Of a stretch of 64,000 bases of DNA, positions 33,664-43,925 are shown piece by piece. The position numbers and the translations under genes are program-made. The notes under the pieces were generated by a model. That model did not search any database. It was not told the origin of the DNA and worked only from the letters and a program-made list of their open reading frames with translations. Source of the stretch: Nematopogon swammerdamellus (taxonomy: Eukaryota; Arthropoda; Insecta; Lepidoptera; Adelidae); contig OX336345.1 in NCBI GenBank assembly GCA_946902875.1, positions 15,221,395 to 15,285,394 of the forward strand, given 5' to 3'. Numbering within the stretch: the stretch's first letter is position 1; every line of letters starts with the position of its first letter.

Positions 33664-34022
33664 TTGTCAGCCTCGATAGCTCAGTGGTGCAGACAGTCGA
33701 CTGTTACTATTGATTGTTAAGCCACGCTGGGCGCGGTCAGTACTTGGATGGGTGACCGCTCGACCGTTGGAGGCTGACCGTGGTTCGGATTCCACGTAAA
33801 ACTGTAGGTTCCTTCCCTTCATACCATACTAGGTGGTAGGGTTCAACCCGCCCGGGTTGGTACCACCGCACTGAATGAAACGTTGGTCGAAACGGCTATG
33901 TATCGTACTATGTACCGAAGGGAACCACTGACATGGCACCTAGTTCACCCGGTGTTATGGGCTGACATCACGGATGTTGTAGGTGATGTAGCCAACCGTG
34001 CCAGTTTCCATAAAAAAAAAAA
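33664..34022 (+). mobile_element. Full-length tRNA/5S SINE
   Basis: Head CAGCCTCGATAGCTCAGTGG (tRNA-like A box), then GTTAAGCCACGCTGGGCGCG and GTCAGTACTTGGATGGGTGA (5S-like), then GTGGTTCGGATTCCACG (box B-like), then the body, with a small deletion near 33905, ending GCCAGTTTCCATAAAAA. Confidence 0.92.
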
Positions 34023-34304
34023 TGGAAAAAATCGATAAAATGTCAACAGTTTGTTCATGTATTCACCCACGAATATAATGACGTGTAGTCTAGTGATATG
34101 AGGAATTGTTAGAGAGGAAGCTCTTATAGCCAGAGAAGAACCAAAGTCACCAAAATTAATAAATTTATCCTTTCGTTTTGTCTAAATTTTTTTAATATTT
34201 CTAATAAGTAAATGAATAAAGAATTCTTATAAGTACATAAATAAAGAGTAAACATAAGAGGCTACCGACCGGATAATCAATGCCGCATGATTGATGCAGA
34301 CCTA

Positions 34305-34630
34305 CACTGTACTGTGTGGGCCGGTACTTGAAAAGAATAGCCCCACTGCATCTCTCCCCGTACATGTCATAAGAAGCTACTAAGGGATAAGGACAAGATG
34401 CCGTGCTGAAGGGCGACAGGTTAGCCACCTCTCACCTTGGCACGGTCCTTCCACCGAGTCATACAACAGGTGGGTCATCGTACCTTACTTGCTGCTTGAT
34501 AGTTATCCGAATACTTTGCTAAACATGGTGGTCGGTATTGTGCTGTCATTTACAAGAGTAGGTACGTCCAGCACAACTCCGATTACTCTGCTTACCCCAA
34601 TTGTTGGGATACAATGTGCGGTATGTAAAT
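34305..34630 (+). repeat. Interspersed repeat D, plus copy
   Basis: CTGTGTGGGCCGGTACTTGA, GCATCTCTCCCCGTACATGT, GGACAAGATGCCGTGCTGAA, ACCTCTCACCTTGGCACGGT, TTACTTGCTGCTTGATAGTT and GCACAACTCCGATTACTCTG in order, matching the minus copy at 28965-29290. Confidence 0.7.
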
Positions 34631-34925
34631 GAATAAAAGCATGTCTAACTAAGCAATTACGAAATTCCATTACGCTTGTTTGAACTATTTCAATAAGGAG
34701 CGGGCTTAGAACATTGTTTGCAAAACTGACGTCATAGTAACTTTGCGTATCCACTTGATAACTGGATGCTTCCAAATATGCGCATCGGGATTTAGAGAGG
34801 TGCGGCCTCGACCCAGCAGCGGCTAGGCTGTTTGTCGTGCGTGTGCCGCGCCCGGCGGCGGCGGCGCGGCGCGACATGCCCCTCACATGGGTGGAGACAC
34901 CATCATAAAGAACCTAAAAAAATCT

Positions 34926-35298
34926 ATCAAGTGCGAGTTTTACTCGCGCACGGAGGTTTCCGTATCTATCCGCTATCAATAATATCCGCCTATCGTTTGT
35001 CTTTCAACAATGCAATGTATAAACCCTGTGGCGCCATCTATTATCCAGTAGCGTGACTAATCGATTTTTCGCACGTTTGTTGTATTGGAGCCCCCCTTAA
35101 TTTTTAACATTTAATTTTTTTTATTATTTGTTGTTATATCCGCCATAGTTCTATATTCTGTGAAAATTTCAACGGGCTACCTATTACGGTTCAAGAGATA
35201 CAGCCCTCGAACAGACAGACGGACGGACGGACGGACGGACAGACAGACAGCGGAGGCTTAGTAATAGGCTTCCGTACGGGATACGGAAACCTAAAAAC
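34926..35298 (+). repeat. SINE-like repeat, GTGCGAGTCGG family
   Basis: AAGTGCGAGTTTTACTCGCG, ACATTTAATTTTTTTTATTA, GTTATATCCGCCATAG, GCTACCTATTACGGTTCAAG, an expanded (GGAC)n GACGGACGGACGGACGGACA run and a terminal GGATACGGAAACCTAAAAA. An extra ~110 bp separates the head from the middle. Confidence 0.8.
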
Positions 35299-35759
35299 AG
35301 AAGTACCATAATTTTTTTATATGAAAACTAGCATGTGCCAATGGTGCAGAGCCAAATTCACCCCACGTCGCGAAACAACGTTTATTGAGGTTACTTGCCA
35401 GCAGATTTGCGCCTACGTACGGGCAGACTTCATCCCTAACACGCTGGACTTACCGCGGATGCGTGTATAACTATAACTGCTAATAGTAAACATTTTAATA
35501 AGAGTTTAAGTTTAAGCACTTAAGTGTTCAATAAACCGCGTACAACTAGGTATATGATCAGTAAAGCACTGCTCCCTATAGCACAGCCGTATCGGCTAGT
35601 TTAGGGAGTTGGGCGCAAATCTTTGCACATTTGTCGGACTATTTGTATGATTGTTTTATTTATACTTGTTATGTAATATTATGTAACATGATGAAATTGA
35701 TTAATAATTTTTGTTGTACATCAGATCGGCAATTTGAAATAAAAACTGTTTGACTTTTG

Positions 35760-35995
35760 ACTTTGTACCAATCGGTTCTGCAGATCTTTCCTCTATAGAA
35801 CCGGTAAACTCTGGTACGCTCTCCCTGCCCACATATTTCCCCCCAAGTACAGTCCCGGCTCCTTCAAGAGAGGCGTGAATAGACACCAGTCAGGCCGGCC
35901 AGGGATTCGCAACCCCTGCGTGCGACCGAATGACCATGGGCGTTGTTGGACACCTTATGGGTGGCTCGGCGCCACATGTCGCGCTTTCTATAAAA
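35760..35995 (+). pseudogene. LINE reverse-transcriptase ORF C-terminus
   Basis: The plus strand gives LWYALPAHIFPPKY, then SFKRGVNRHQSG and RNPCVRP, then GGCTCGGCGCCACATGTCGC and an A-rich end. LW-sLPa-iFP...FKrrVnrhL is the usual end of the RT ORF in Jockey/R1-type LINEs. The upstream RT motifs are absent, so it is 5' truncated. Confidence 0.6.
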
Positions 35996-36099
35996 AATAA
36001 AAGTTTAGCCACGTCGACGTTTGCAGACACCGATCGTCGTGCTCCCTTCACTCTTCTGACAAGCATTCGTTAAATCACAGCGTTACCGGCAAACTTTAA

Positions 36100-36230
36100 G
36101 TAGACAATTATACAGAGTACCCGGTAGGAAATAATGAGCATCGAGCTTTAGAAAGAGAAAATACGGTTGTAAAGCGCCGTCCCGTTCCTGCCTGCCGCGC
36201 GAACTCGCACGTCTCTGTTGGGATTGGGAC
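36100..36230. repeat. Half copy of the 20789 snapback MITE
   Basis: AAATAATGAGCATCGAGCTT, TAGAAAGAGAAAATACGGTT, GTAAAGCGCCGTCCCG and CTCGCACGTCTCTGT correspond to one arm plus loop of the hairpin at 20789-20960. Confidence 0.65.
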
Positions 36231-36345
36231 CAACACAAGCCCAAATCATAGCTAAGAGTAAGTATTGTATCAGAAGCATCAAATACAGAAAATTGTCTCA
36301 TATTGCGATCTGTTAATAATTGATCTGACTCAATTTTGAATGAAG

Positions 36346-36585
36346 TTTTTTTTATTTTTTTTATGGAAACTGACACGGTTAGCTACAACATCTACAACAT
36401 CCGTGATGTCAGCCCATAACACCGGGTGAAATTGGTGCCACGTCAGTGCTTCCTTTCGGTCGTGCCGGCTACACTGAACTGGCCGGAAAACACAAACTAT
36501 GCACATAGCCGTTTCGACCGACCTTTAATTCAGTGCGGTGGTATCAACCCGGGCGGGTTAAACCCTACCACCTAGTAATTTTTAT
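36346..36585 (-). mobile_element. tRNA/5S SINE body, head lost
   Basis: Minus copy from the T-rich end and ATGGAAACTGACACGGTTAG to GGTGGTATCAACCCGGGCGG and ACCACCTAG; the 5S-like and tRNA-like parts are missing. Confidence 0.85.
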
Positions 36586-37639
36586 TAACCCACTAAGTTT
36601 TATGGACAAATAATGTTTTGATAGAACCTCGATTATTTTCGGAGAATTTTTATGGTGAGAAATAGAATTTCATTATTGCACACCCGTCAATAACAAAGAA
36701 TATCATAAAGAAAACATACACAAAAAAACAATATAATTTTAAAAGAATACAGACAGAAACAAAACGAGCAATAGCGTACAAAGGCGGACTAATCGCTAGT
36801 AGTGATTTCTTCCATTCTAGGTCAATCAGTTAGGTTAGGCTAAGCAAATATACAATAAGTAATATTTAAATTAATCTAAGTTTTTTAAATCTTATTTAAT
36901 ATTGGTTGGTAGTTGGTACTTTTGAACCTACTAAGATTGCCACCATATGTATTATTCTATATGGGTACGTGTCCATTGCGTCAAGAGATATAATTTAAAC
37001 TGGGTATGCATATTCAGTTGTCAGGCTGTGACAGTTCTCATGGTCTCATCTCGTCATGCTGTGTGTGGTCACAGGGCTTGTGGGATATTTACAAGGAACC
37101 TTATCACAACACACAACACCACTGAACAGTCAATATGCCACGTAGGTGCCTTCCTTTTCCATAAACCAATCCTGAGAGGCTTTACCCGCTGACATGATTA
37201 AAGACAAATCAAAGGCTTGTCCGGATTGTTTTGTTAAGTACCACCGCACTTAGAAGGAACTGAAGAAGGTCGGTCGAAACAGTTTGACTTGATATAATAT
37301 GAAGTATCAAAATTGACGATGGCACTATACACCAGATATAGGTAATTTAAATAGGCAGTGTGGTCAAATTCTTCAGTATTCATGTTTATGCTGTAAATAT
37401 TAATGCTCTTGTGAGCGGTAGTATGGGTTAATTATTTGTAAGTTACTATAATATAATACATATAAGGTACTAACAAAACATTGTGACTTGCGAAGTTTGT
37501 TTGTCAGTTCTTCTTCGCATTGAATTTAGAACTGGCGGAATTTTTGACATGTCCAAGTGTAGGTTACCTACCTATGGATGAAATTATACAATAAACAACA
37601 ACAATAAACAGCAATGAAAAACATTCCGTGTATTTTATT
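36586..37639. other. Stretch with small repeat scraps
   Basis: No gene. 36775-36830 (ACAAAGGCGGACTAATCGCT) matches a LINE-like scrap at 47400. 37425-37590 is the second copy of the repeat seen at 12870. 37240-37290 has faint SINE-body matches (GTACCACCGCACT, GGTCGGTCGAAAC). Confidence 0.4.
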
Positions 37640-37775
37640 CCGTCGAGTTCAGTGTAGAAGTCACGGACATATGTAAGCATTTACATGGCACCGAGTTCCG
37701 ACTGTAACAAGGTGTAACGGGTTGATAGCAGGTGATGCAAGCATGTCAAGGTTTCATAAAATGTTCTATAATTAT
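37640..37775 (+). repeat. Diverged SINE 3' part
   Basis: GTCGAGTTCAGTGTAGAAGT, ACATGGCACCGAGTTC, GTAACGGGTTGATAGCAGGT, GATGCAAGCATGTCAAGGTT, TCATAAAAT: the SINE body order with many substitutions. A similar old copy is at 45080. Confidence 0.5.
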
Positions 37776-37917
37776 AATATGTATATAAAAATTTATGTTT
37801 CTTTGTTTGCCGTATTTTGTCGTACAATAAACGTCCGATTGCGATGAAACTTTGCTGATTTGTTGTGCGCAAGCCCGCGATGGTTTCTGAAATAAAAAAA
37901 CAATTAAATTAAATATT

Positions 37918-38195
37918 CAAAACGACCAAGTGCGAGTCGGACTCGCGCACCGAGGTTTCAGCACCACAAAAAAACAATTGAAAAAAACACGTTTCTTTTA
38001 TGGGAACCTCCCTTAATTATTTACTTTTTCAATTTTTTATTATTTGTTGTTATATCCGCCATAATAAATAACACATATTCTGTGAAAATTTCAACCGGCT
38101 ACCTATTACGGTTCCAAAGATTACAGTAGGCCAGATAGAGTAGCAGTAGGACCGACAGACAGACGGCGTAGGCTTAGTACGGGGTACGGAAACCT
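37918..38195 (+). repeat. SINE-like repeat, GTGCGAGTCGG family
   Basis: CCAAGTGCGAGTCGGACTCG, GTTTCAGCACCAC, ACGTTTCTTTTATGGGAACC, TTATATCCGCCATAATAAAT and TACGGTTCCAAAGATTACAG, ending GGTACGGAAACCTAAAAA. Confidence 0.85.
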
Positions 38196-38557
38196 AAAAA
38201 TTAAAAAAAATACAAAAGAAAGCCGAATTCCTCAAATGAATGGAAGAGGTTAAGGTTATCGGTGTACCATGGAGTAAGTGGAGACATTTTTAAGGAACCA
38301 GTTTTCGCCCAAGGATCTGTATCCATATTTAACTCATTCACGATATTTAGTGTGAAGGTAAATAGTGTATGACCTTTGGGATCAACAGACATACAAATAG
38401 AAAAAAAAACTGGTTCTCGGATTATAAACGGACAGTCAATGAATCTGAATAAAACTTTCAATAGTGGTTAGGTGCTTAACTTCGACGATCGAACGTGGAT
38501 GCGATGCACCACTGATCTACAGATGCTAACACGCTGGAGGTGCTTAGATTCTTGACG

Positions 38558-38835
38558 CTTAGGCCCACTTGCACCAACACAAATTCAATATATAAACCAG
38601 TTTAACTCGTTAAACTAGCACCCGTTGTATGTGTGAACCGCGTTTAAATCCATAACTCGCTACTTAACTTTAAACTCGTGTTGGTGCAAGACGCGCTTAG
38701 GCCCACTTGCACCAACACAAATTTAATATATAAACCAGTTTAACTCGTTAAACTAGCACCCGTTGTATGTGTGAACCGCGTTTAAATCCATAACTCGCTA
38801 CTTAACTTTAAACTCGTGTTGGTGCAAGACGCGCT
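38558..38835. mobile_element. MITE in tandem duplicate (138-bp unit, two copies)
   Basis: CTTAGGCCCACTTGCACCAA starts each unit (38558 and 38696) and GTGTTGGTGCAAGACGCG ends each. The ends are inverted to each other. The two units differ by one seen substitution (AATTCAATATA versus AATTTAATATA). Another copy lies at 29548. Confidence 0.85.
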
Positions 38836-38879
38836 AAGTCATTGTACTAGTAAATGGAGTGCTGAAAGTTGAAGTTACA

Positions 38880-39265
38880 AAATAAAAAAAAAAAGTTTTA
38901 AAAAACATAAAACCGACTTCCTAAAAAAAGTAAAACTAAAAAACTATTTAAAATAAAAATATAAAAACCGCCTTCAAAAATATATGAAATAAAAACCTAA
39001 AAAAAAAAACGAACCCTAGAGTTGAAGGCGGTGCTAAAAAGGCTACACAAATCACAAAGGATATTATCATCCGCTCATGTTTTCTTTCATGCATCATTTT
39101 TGCTTGCTTTAGCACCGCCTTCAACTCTAGGGTTCGTTTTTTTTTTTAGGTTTTTATTTCATATATTTTTGAAGGCGGTTTTTATATTTTTATTTTAAAT
39201 AGTTTTTTAGTTTTACTTTTTTTAGGAAGTCGGTTTTATGTTTTTTAAAACTTTTTTTTTATTTC
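38880..39265. repeat. 386-bp near-perfect palindrome
   Basis: The left arm AAAAACATAAAACCGACTTC ... AACCGCCTTCAAAAATATAT ... CGAACCCTAGAGTTGAAGGC is mirrored almost base for base on the right, with a ~70-bp loop. The arms carry AAAACCGACTTCC, also the end motif of the repeats at 40515-41055, so this looks like two such ends joined head to head or a snapback MITE. Confidence 0.85.
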
Positions 39266-39382
39266 ACAGTTTTTTTTAGTAATTTTTTGCTATTAATGTA
39301 CTCGGCGGAATCGCTCGGCCTTCGGCCTCGCGATTCCGCCTCGCTTTCCAATCCGATCTTGACCCAATTAAAATAGGACCAC

Positions 39383-39728
39383 GTCAGCTTCGATAGCTCA
39401 GTGGTGCAGACAGTCAACTGTCGCTATTGAATTTTAAGCAACGCTGGGTGCGGTCAGTACTTAGATGGGTGACCGCTGACCGTTGGAGGCTGACCAAGGT
39501 TCGGATTCCTCGTAAAACTGTAAGTCCCTTCCCTCGTAATTTTACTTGGTGGTAGGGTTTAACCTTCCCGGGTTGGTACCACCGCACTGAATTAAACGTC
39601 GGTCGAAACGGCTATGTAAATAGTTTGTGTTTTCCGACCAGTTCAGTGTAGTCAGCACGATCAAAGGGGGAAGCACTGACATGGCACTGGTGTTATGGGC
39701 TGACATCACGGACGTTGTAGGTGATGTT
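39383..39728 (+). mobile_element. tRNA/5S SINE, nearly full length
   Basis: Head CAGCTTCGATAGCTCAGTGG, 5S-like TTAAGCAACGCTGGGTGCGG and TACTTAGATGGGTGACCGC, box B-like GGTTCGGATTCC, and body to GACGTTGTAGGTGATGT. The normal ending (AGCCAACCGTGTCAG, poly-A) is replaced by the direct repeats that follow. Confidence 0.88.
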
Positions 39729-39925
39729 GCAGAACTTAGTAGAATGGACAGACATAAACGTGTTACGGAAGCCTACTTTTATTATAAAATAACCGTCGGA
39801 GGACCTTGGTTGAAAATTGTAAAATTTAGTAGAACGGATAGACATGCATATGTTACGGAACCCTACATTCATTTTGCAGAACTTAGTAGAATGGACAGAC
39901 ATAAACGTGTTACGGAACCCTACTT
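39727..39925 (+). repeat. Three spaced copies of a ~50-bp unit
   Basis: GCAGAACTTAGTAGAATGGA, CAGACATAAACGTGTTACGG and AA(G/C)CCTAC occur at 39729 and 39874, with a diverged middle copy (AAATTTAGTAGAACGGATAG) at 39826. Confidence 0.75.
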
Positions 39926-40039
39926 AACAGTTGCACTCCGGGAGTGCCGGCAGATCCCGTGCCACTCTAACTTAACCCTTAACGCAATGACTTAAGGTTT
40001 CATTTTAAAAATGACGCTGACGCGATGTCGCGAGTTATA

Positions 40040-40300
40040 CATTTTTACCCACCTAAAAAAGTGCCAAGAGCCGCTAAAGAAGTTTTCACTTCAAAAACCT
40101 CAGGGTTATCCCCTTTCAAATAAAAAAAAAAAGAATTTTCAAAATCGGCCCACAATTGACGGAGTAATCGCGTAACAAACATCCAAAAAAAGAAAACATA
40201 CCGTCGAATTGAGAATCTTTTAGGTCTAAAGTAAATTTCTCGTGAAGACAAATGCAACGAGCCCAAACACGATGGGTTTATCATGTGTAGTTTAGGAGTT
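40040..40300 (+). repeat. Repeat related to the ACCGACTTCC family
   Basis: AATCGGCCCACAATTGACGG, AGTAATCGCGTAACAAACAT and CGTCGAATTGAGAATC recur as AATCGGCCCTCAATTGACGG ... GACGAATTGAGAACCTCCTC at 40920-41030, so both belong to one dispersed family. Confidence 0.6.
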
Positions 40301-40514
40301 CCTATGGCCACCTTCTGTCTCCATCATCAAACCAGCTCGATGGTACTCGGTACAGTAGGTACTGGCCAGGTACCATAATAAATTAAACGCCGGTCGGAAA
40401 AAATAAAAAAATTTCAAATTTAGAATATTCATGAAACAAGGGTCCGAATATGTATCACTAGTATATCGATTCATTTATTTCAACAGGACAGAGAAAATTT
40501 CAAAATATTAGGTA

Positions 40515-41055
40515 TTTAATACTTTTTAGTTTTTTTTTTTTGTTTTTTGGAAATCGGTTTAATATTTTTTAAAACAGTTTTTATTTCATTCTTTTTAGTA
40601 ATATTACATAAAAAAAAGAATAATCGAAATCGAATAATCGAAATCGATTGAAGTGGTACAGAATTATTCGCCATATGTGTCAGACTGCAAATTGCTGAAT
40701 AAGTCCACATCACAAATGTTTTGCTGAAGGTAACCACACACCATACTAATTTATCAAACTGAAAATTGCCGAAAACGACCACATCACAAGTTTTGCTGAA
40801 GGTAACCACACACCATAGTATTATGCTGATTTTTCGAAAACCACTGAACCAATTTCGATAAAATTGAAATGGGACCACCTCGGAAGTATGACCTAACTAA
40901 CAAAAAAAGAATTTTCTAAATCGGCCCTCAATTGACGGAGAAATCGTGTTACAAACATACAAAAAAATAAAAAAAAAAAAATAAAATAAAAAAAAAAAAA
41001 AAACATACAGACGAATTGAGAACCTCCTCCTTTTTTGGAAGTCGGTTAAAAAAAT
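40515..41055 (+). repeat. Lepidopteran repeat ending GAGAACCTCCTCC...GAAGTCGG
   Basis: Starts with a T-rich block and GGAAATCGGTTT, ends AATTGAGAACCTCCTCCTTT + TTTGGAAGTCGGTT. The interior carries a ~73-bp direct repeat: TTTTGCTGAAGGTAACCACA + CACCATA occurs at about 40720 and 40793. Antisense frames are open only through this repetition. Confidence 0.6.
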
Positions 41056-41142
41056 AGAAACACTTGTCGACTCGCGTACGCGTGTTACGAACCTCGTTAC
41101 GAACCAGATGGAAGGCGCATTAGTCGGTTATAATTTACAATC

Positions 41143-41270
41143 GTAATCATCAGCCCGTATCGGTCTACTGTTGGACATAGGTCTCTCCCAAGGCACGCCA
41201 CCACGCGCGGTCTTCCACTTTTCCCAGCCATCCACTCCCGGCTGCTTGTACGTGGCCTCCATTTGTATAT
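41143..41270 (-). repeat. LINE ORF end fragment
   Basis: ATCATCAGCCCGTATCGGTC, TACTGTTGGACATAGGTCTC and TCCCAAGGCACGCCACCACG on the plus strand are the antisense of a LINE ORF end (GLCPTVDRYGLMM-like). Its 5' side is cut by a SINE at 41278. Confidence 0.6.
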
Positions 41271-41277
41271 TCAATCA

Positions 41278-41687
41278 AGCAGCGGGTGGCAGAGTGGTTT
41301 GGGCATCGGCTTCTCATGCGAGAGGGCCGAGGTTCGAATCCGGTCGGCGTGTACCAATGACTTTTTTCTGACGAAACAAATTACGTGCATAACTACACCT
41401 GCTGCTTCACCGTTCGGAACCGGCGTAAAACTGTAGGTCTCTTCCCTTGCCCCTTACTATAGGTGGTAGGCTCAAATTGTAGCCGCGGTGTTGGTACCAC
41501 CGTACTGGATATAAGATGGCCGCTTAGTAGCCTCGGTTGTGTTCTCCTCTAGTTCAGTATAGCCAGCAATCCAGGGAAGTCTCCGGTATGGCACTTATCT
41601 TCTCGGAGGTGATATTGGCTGGTCGGAGCATTTGCTTCGGCCCCTTCGGCTCAGCCACCCATACCGGATTAACTACATAAAAAAAAG
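41278..41687 (+). mobile_element. tRNA-headed SINE (second head type), complete
   Basis: The tRNA-like head has box A TGGCAGAGTGG and box B GGTTCGAATCC with a long variable region, as in class II (Leu/Ser-type) tRNAs. It then joins, through ACTACACCTGCTGCTTCACC, to CGTAAAACTGTAGGTCTCTT and TTGGTACCACCGTACTGGAT, the same body start as the tRNA/5S SINE. The 3' end differs (CGGAGCATTTGCTTCGGCCC, TACCGGATTAACTACAT, poly-A). A decayed minus copy is at 3957-4225. Confidence 0.8.
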
Positions 41688-41802
41688 ATTATGTTCGGTA
41701 AATGGTAATAAATTAATTTACATCGTGCAGCGCCGTTACTAAATATTGACAGTTAAATAATCGTAGTTCATTCATTTGGCAGCTGACATTAGAAGAATGA
41801 CG

Positions 41803-42030
41803 TTTTTTTTTGGGTTCCGTATCGTAACAAATAATTAAAAAATGTAAAAATTAAAGGGTATACAATACAAGAAACACGATTTTGTTTTTGATCTATCGTA
41901 AAAATGGCAATAAATAAAACTGTCAAACTTGGTCTGATTACAGTGAAAACTCTAAAATAAAACACAAATATTAATATCGGCCAATGACGACGTGGTGGTA
42001 CGGAACCCTCGGTGCGGTTTTTTAAATGTT
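41803..42030 (-). repeat. SINE-like repeat, GTGCGAGTCGG family, decayed
   Basis: TTTTTTTTGGGTTCCGTATC at one end, AATACAAGAAACACGAT in the middle, GTGGTGGTACGGAACCCTCG + GTGCGG at the other end. Confidence 0.5.
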
Positions 42031-42239
42031 TTTTTCAATGTGGAGGCCCCGGAGCGCAGTGGCGGAGGTGGTGTCTTGATTCTCGGCCTGACCGGCCTGC
42101 CCCCGTGTTCAAGGTCGACGTGTGACACATTACCACTGCTCCTCCGCAGTCAGCCATCCTACGCAGGAAACCTGTTCCGATTTGCCACCGGTGACTGTTG
42201 TAATTCGTTATAACGAATTAGTGGTGTCTCATTTATTCG

Positions 42240-43732
42240 AATAGGATGCTCGTTATTACATATGACTATCTCTGCACTTTGTATTTGTTCACATGGAATA
42301 AATTAGTCTTCCAATAAAGGAGATAAAATGAAAGGTTAGGTTGAAATTAGGACATAGAAGAACGACATTTACAGTTAACTTGTAACGCTGTCCATTGTTC
42401 ACTGAACTTTCTGTCCGCCTTCACTAATGTTTACTGCGAAAATTATGGATTTAGAGACGTAGAATTATTTTATTGTCACATTTCATACATTGGCAGTGAC
42501 GTTTTAGCTAATGTATCCCTCTATAAGAACTTCGAATTATATTACATTCGTTGATTCGAATCGATCAATCTCCCGGTGGACGAGTCTAAATCTAGGCCTT
42601 TTGATATGAACAATAAAACTAGCAAGGTGACGGCAAATGTGATTTATTTATGCTAGGTATTCTTTTTATACTAGAACATGCGAGTTTATCGTCATATATT
42701 ACGAGCGAAGTAAAATATTAAAAATTGTTGAGCAACATCTAACAGGTTGAGCGCCACCGGTGTGTTTTTTGGTGGTTTCACCCTGAACCGCCCATAAAAA
42801 GGCCACAGAAAATTTGTCTAAGAAAAAAAAATAGTTTTTGCCAGTTTGGGATCCCGAGACCGAAATTACCTCCAGAAAATTGATAAAGTCGCTGAAACCG
42901 AGACGTACAGGTTTAACATTGTCTTGCAGGAAATCATCAGATTTTAGTTGCATATAAAATCCATGTACAAACGGCACACTCTTGTGACGTCCAGTCCATG
43001 GCGAAAACCGTATGTTACATTTATATTTATATGTGACGGTCGGAATTGAACCTGTTAAATATAAGGTTTTTTTTAAATAAATAAACTTGGATACCTATTT
43101 CTAGGTTAGTCTGATTCGTGTGTTTTCACGCTTAGAAAATGTGTTTAAAACATCATTACTTTCAAAACATCCAGAAGGATATTTCTCTGTGTTTATTGCC
43201 TAGCTAACCTGCAATTTTACACGCGGCTAGCTGACCTTCGAGCGTATAATATATATGGACTCGAAATTTCACGCGATATTCAAACTTCACGACAAAATAT
43301 GTGAAGTTGCATGTTCAATGTAGAGAACCCTAACGAAATGAATATAATACCTACTCTAAATGTTACAGAATTTCACATTATACAAACCGATAATAAAATC
43401 AGAATTTTGCCTGCACACGTAGGTATGACAAATGGTCAGTTCATGTACATATCACACCATATGGTATCGAAATGTTTCCGTCCCTCCCTTGCGAATCCTT
43501 GACACGGATTCACTTCCATCATAAGGGTCATGTCATACACGATCCTTCTTAATTTGGACATTGACAAATTGTAATACGAGTATAAATATGACCGTACGCC
43601 AATATTGTGTATTTTACGATACACGCCAAAGTTGACACCAACGCAATTAATAAAATGTAATATTTCACCTTTTTAGGGCTGGCTGACTGACTACGCGCAT
43701 TAAGGTCACCGGACGTACGGGAGGTATTAAAA
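42240..43732. other. Stretch with no recognised gene
   Basis: AT-rich, intron-like; a minus frame of 92 codons near 42.7-43.0 kb has no domain I can name. Confidence 0.35.
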
Positions 43733-43925
43733 ACCGGCCAAGTGCGAGTCGGATTCGCGCACCGAGGTTTGCGTACCACCACGTAATTGATCGATTTTAA
43801 TTATTTGTTAGGATATCCGCCATAATAGCACATAATATTCAACCGACTACATAATTTGGTTCAAAAGATACAGCCCTCGGACAGACGGCGAAGGCTTTAG
43901 CAATACAGATTTCCGTATGTGCATG
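43733..43925 (+). repeat. SINE-like repeat, GTGCGAGTCGG family, internally deleted
   Basis: CGGCCAAGTGCGAGTCGGAT, TCGCGCACCGAGGTTTGCGT, AGGATATCCGCCATAATAGC, TTCAAAAGATACAGCCCTCG and GACAGACGGCGAAGGC in order. Confidence 0.75.

Noticed and set aside
32978..33713. Frames of 80-160 codons on both strands (repetitive Glu/Ser/Lys or Phe/Arg/Pro proteins)
   Set aside because: All are products of the stop-free 22-bp minisatellite; no non-repetitive coding flank, start signal or splice site supports a gene.
34503..34886. 127-codon minus-strand frame
   Set aside because: It crosses the antisense of repeat D and a GC-rich patch; no recognisable motif.
39620..39995. 122-codon plus-strand frame with internal repeats
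   Set aside because: It spans a SINE end and the triplicated unit at 39727-39925; the repeated peptide simply reflects the DNA repeat.
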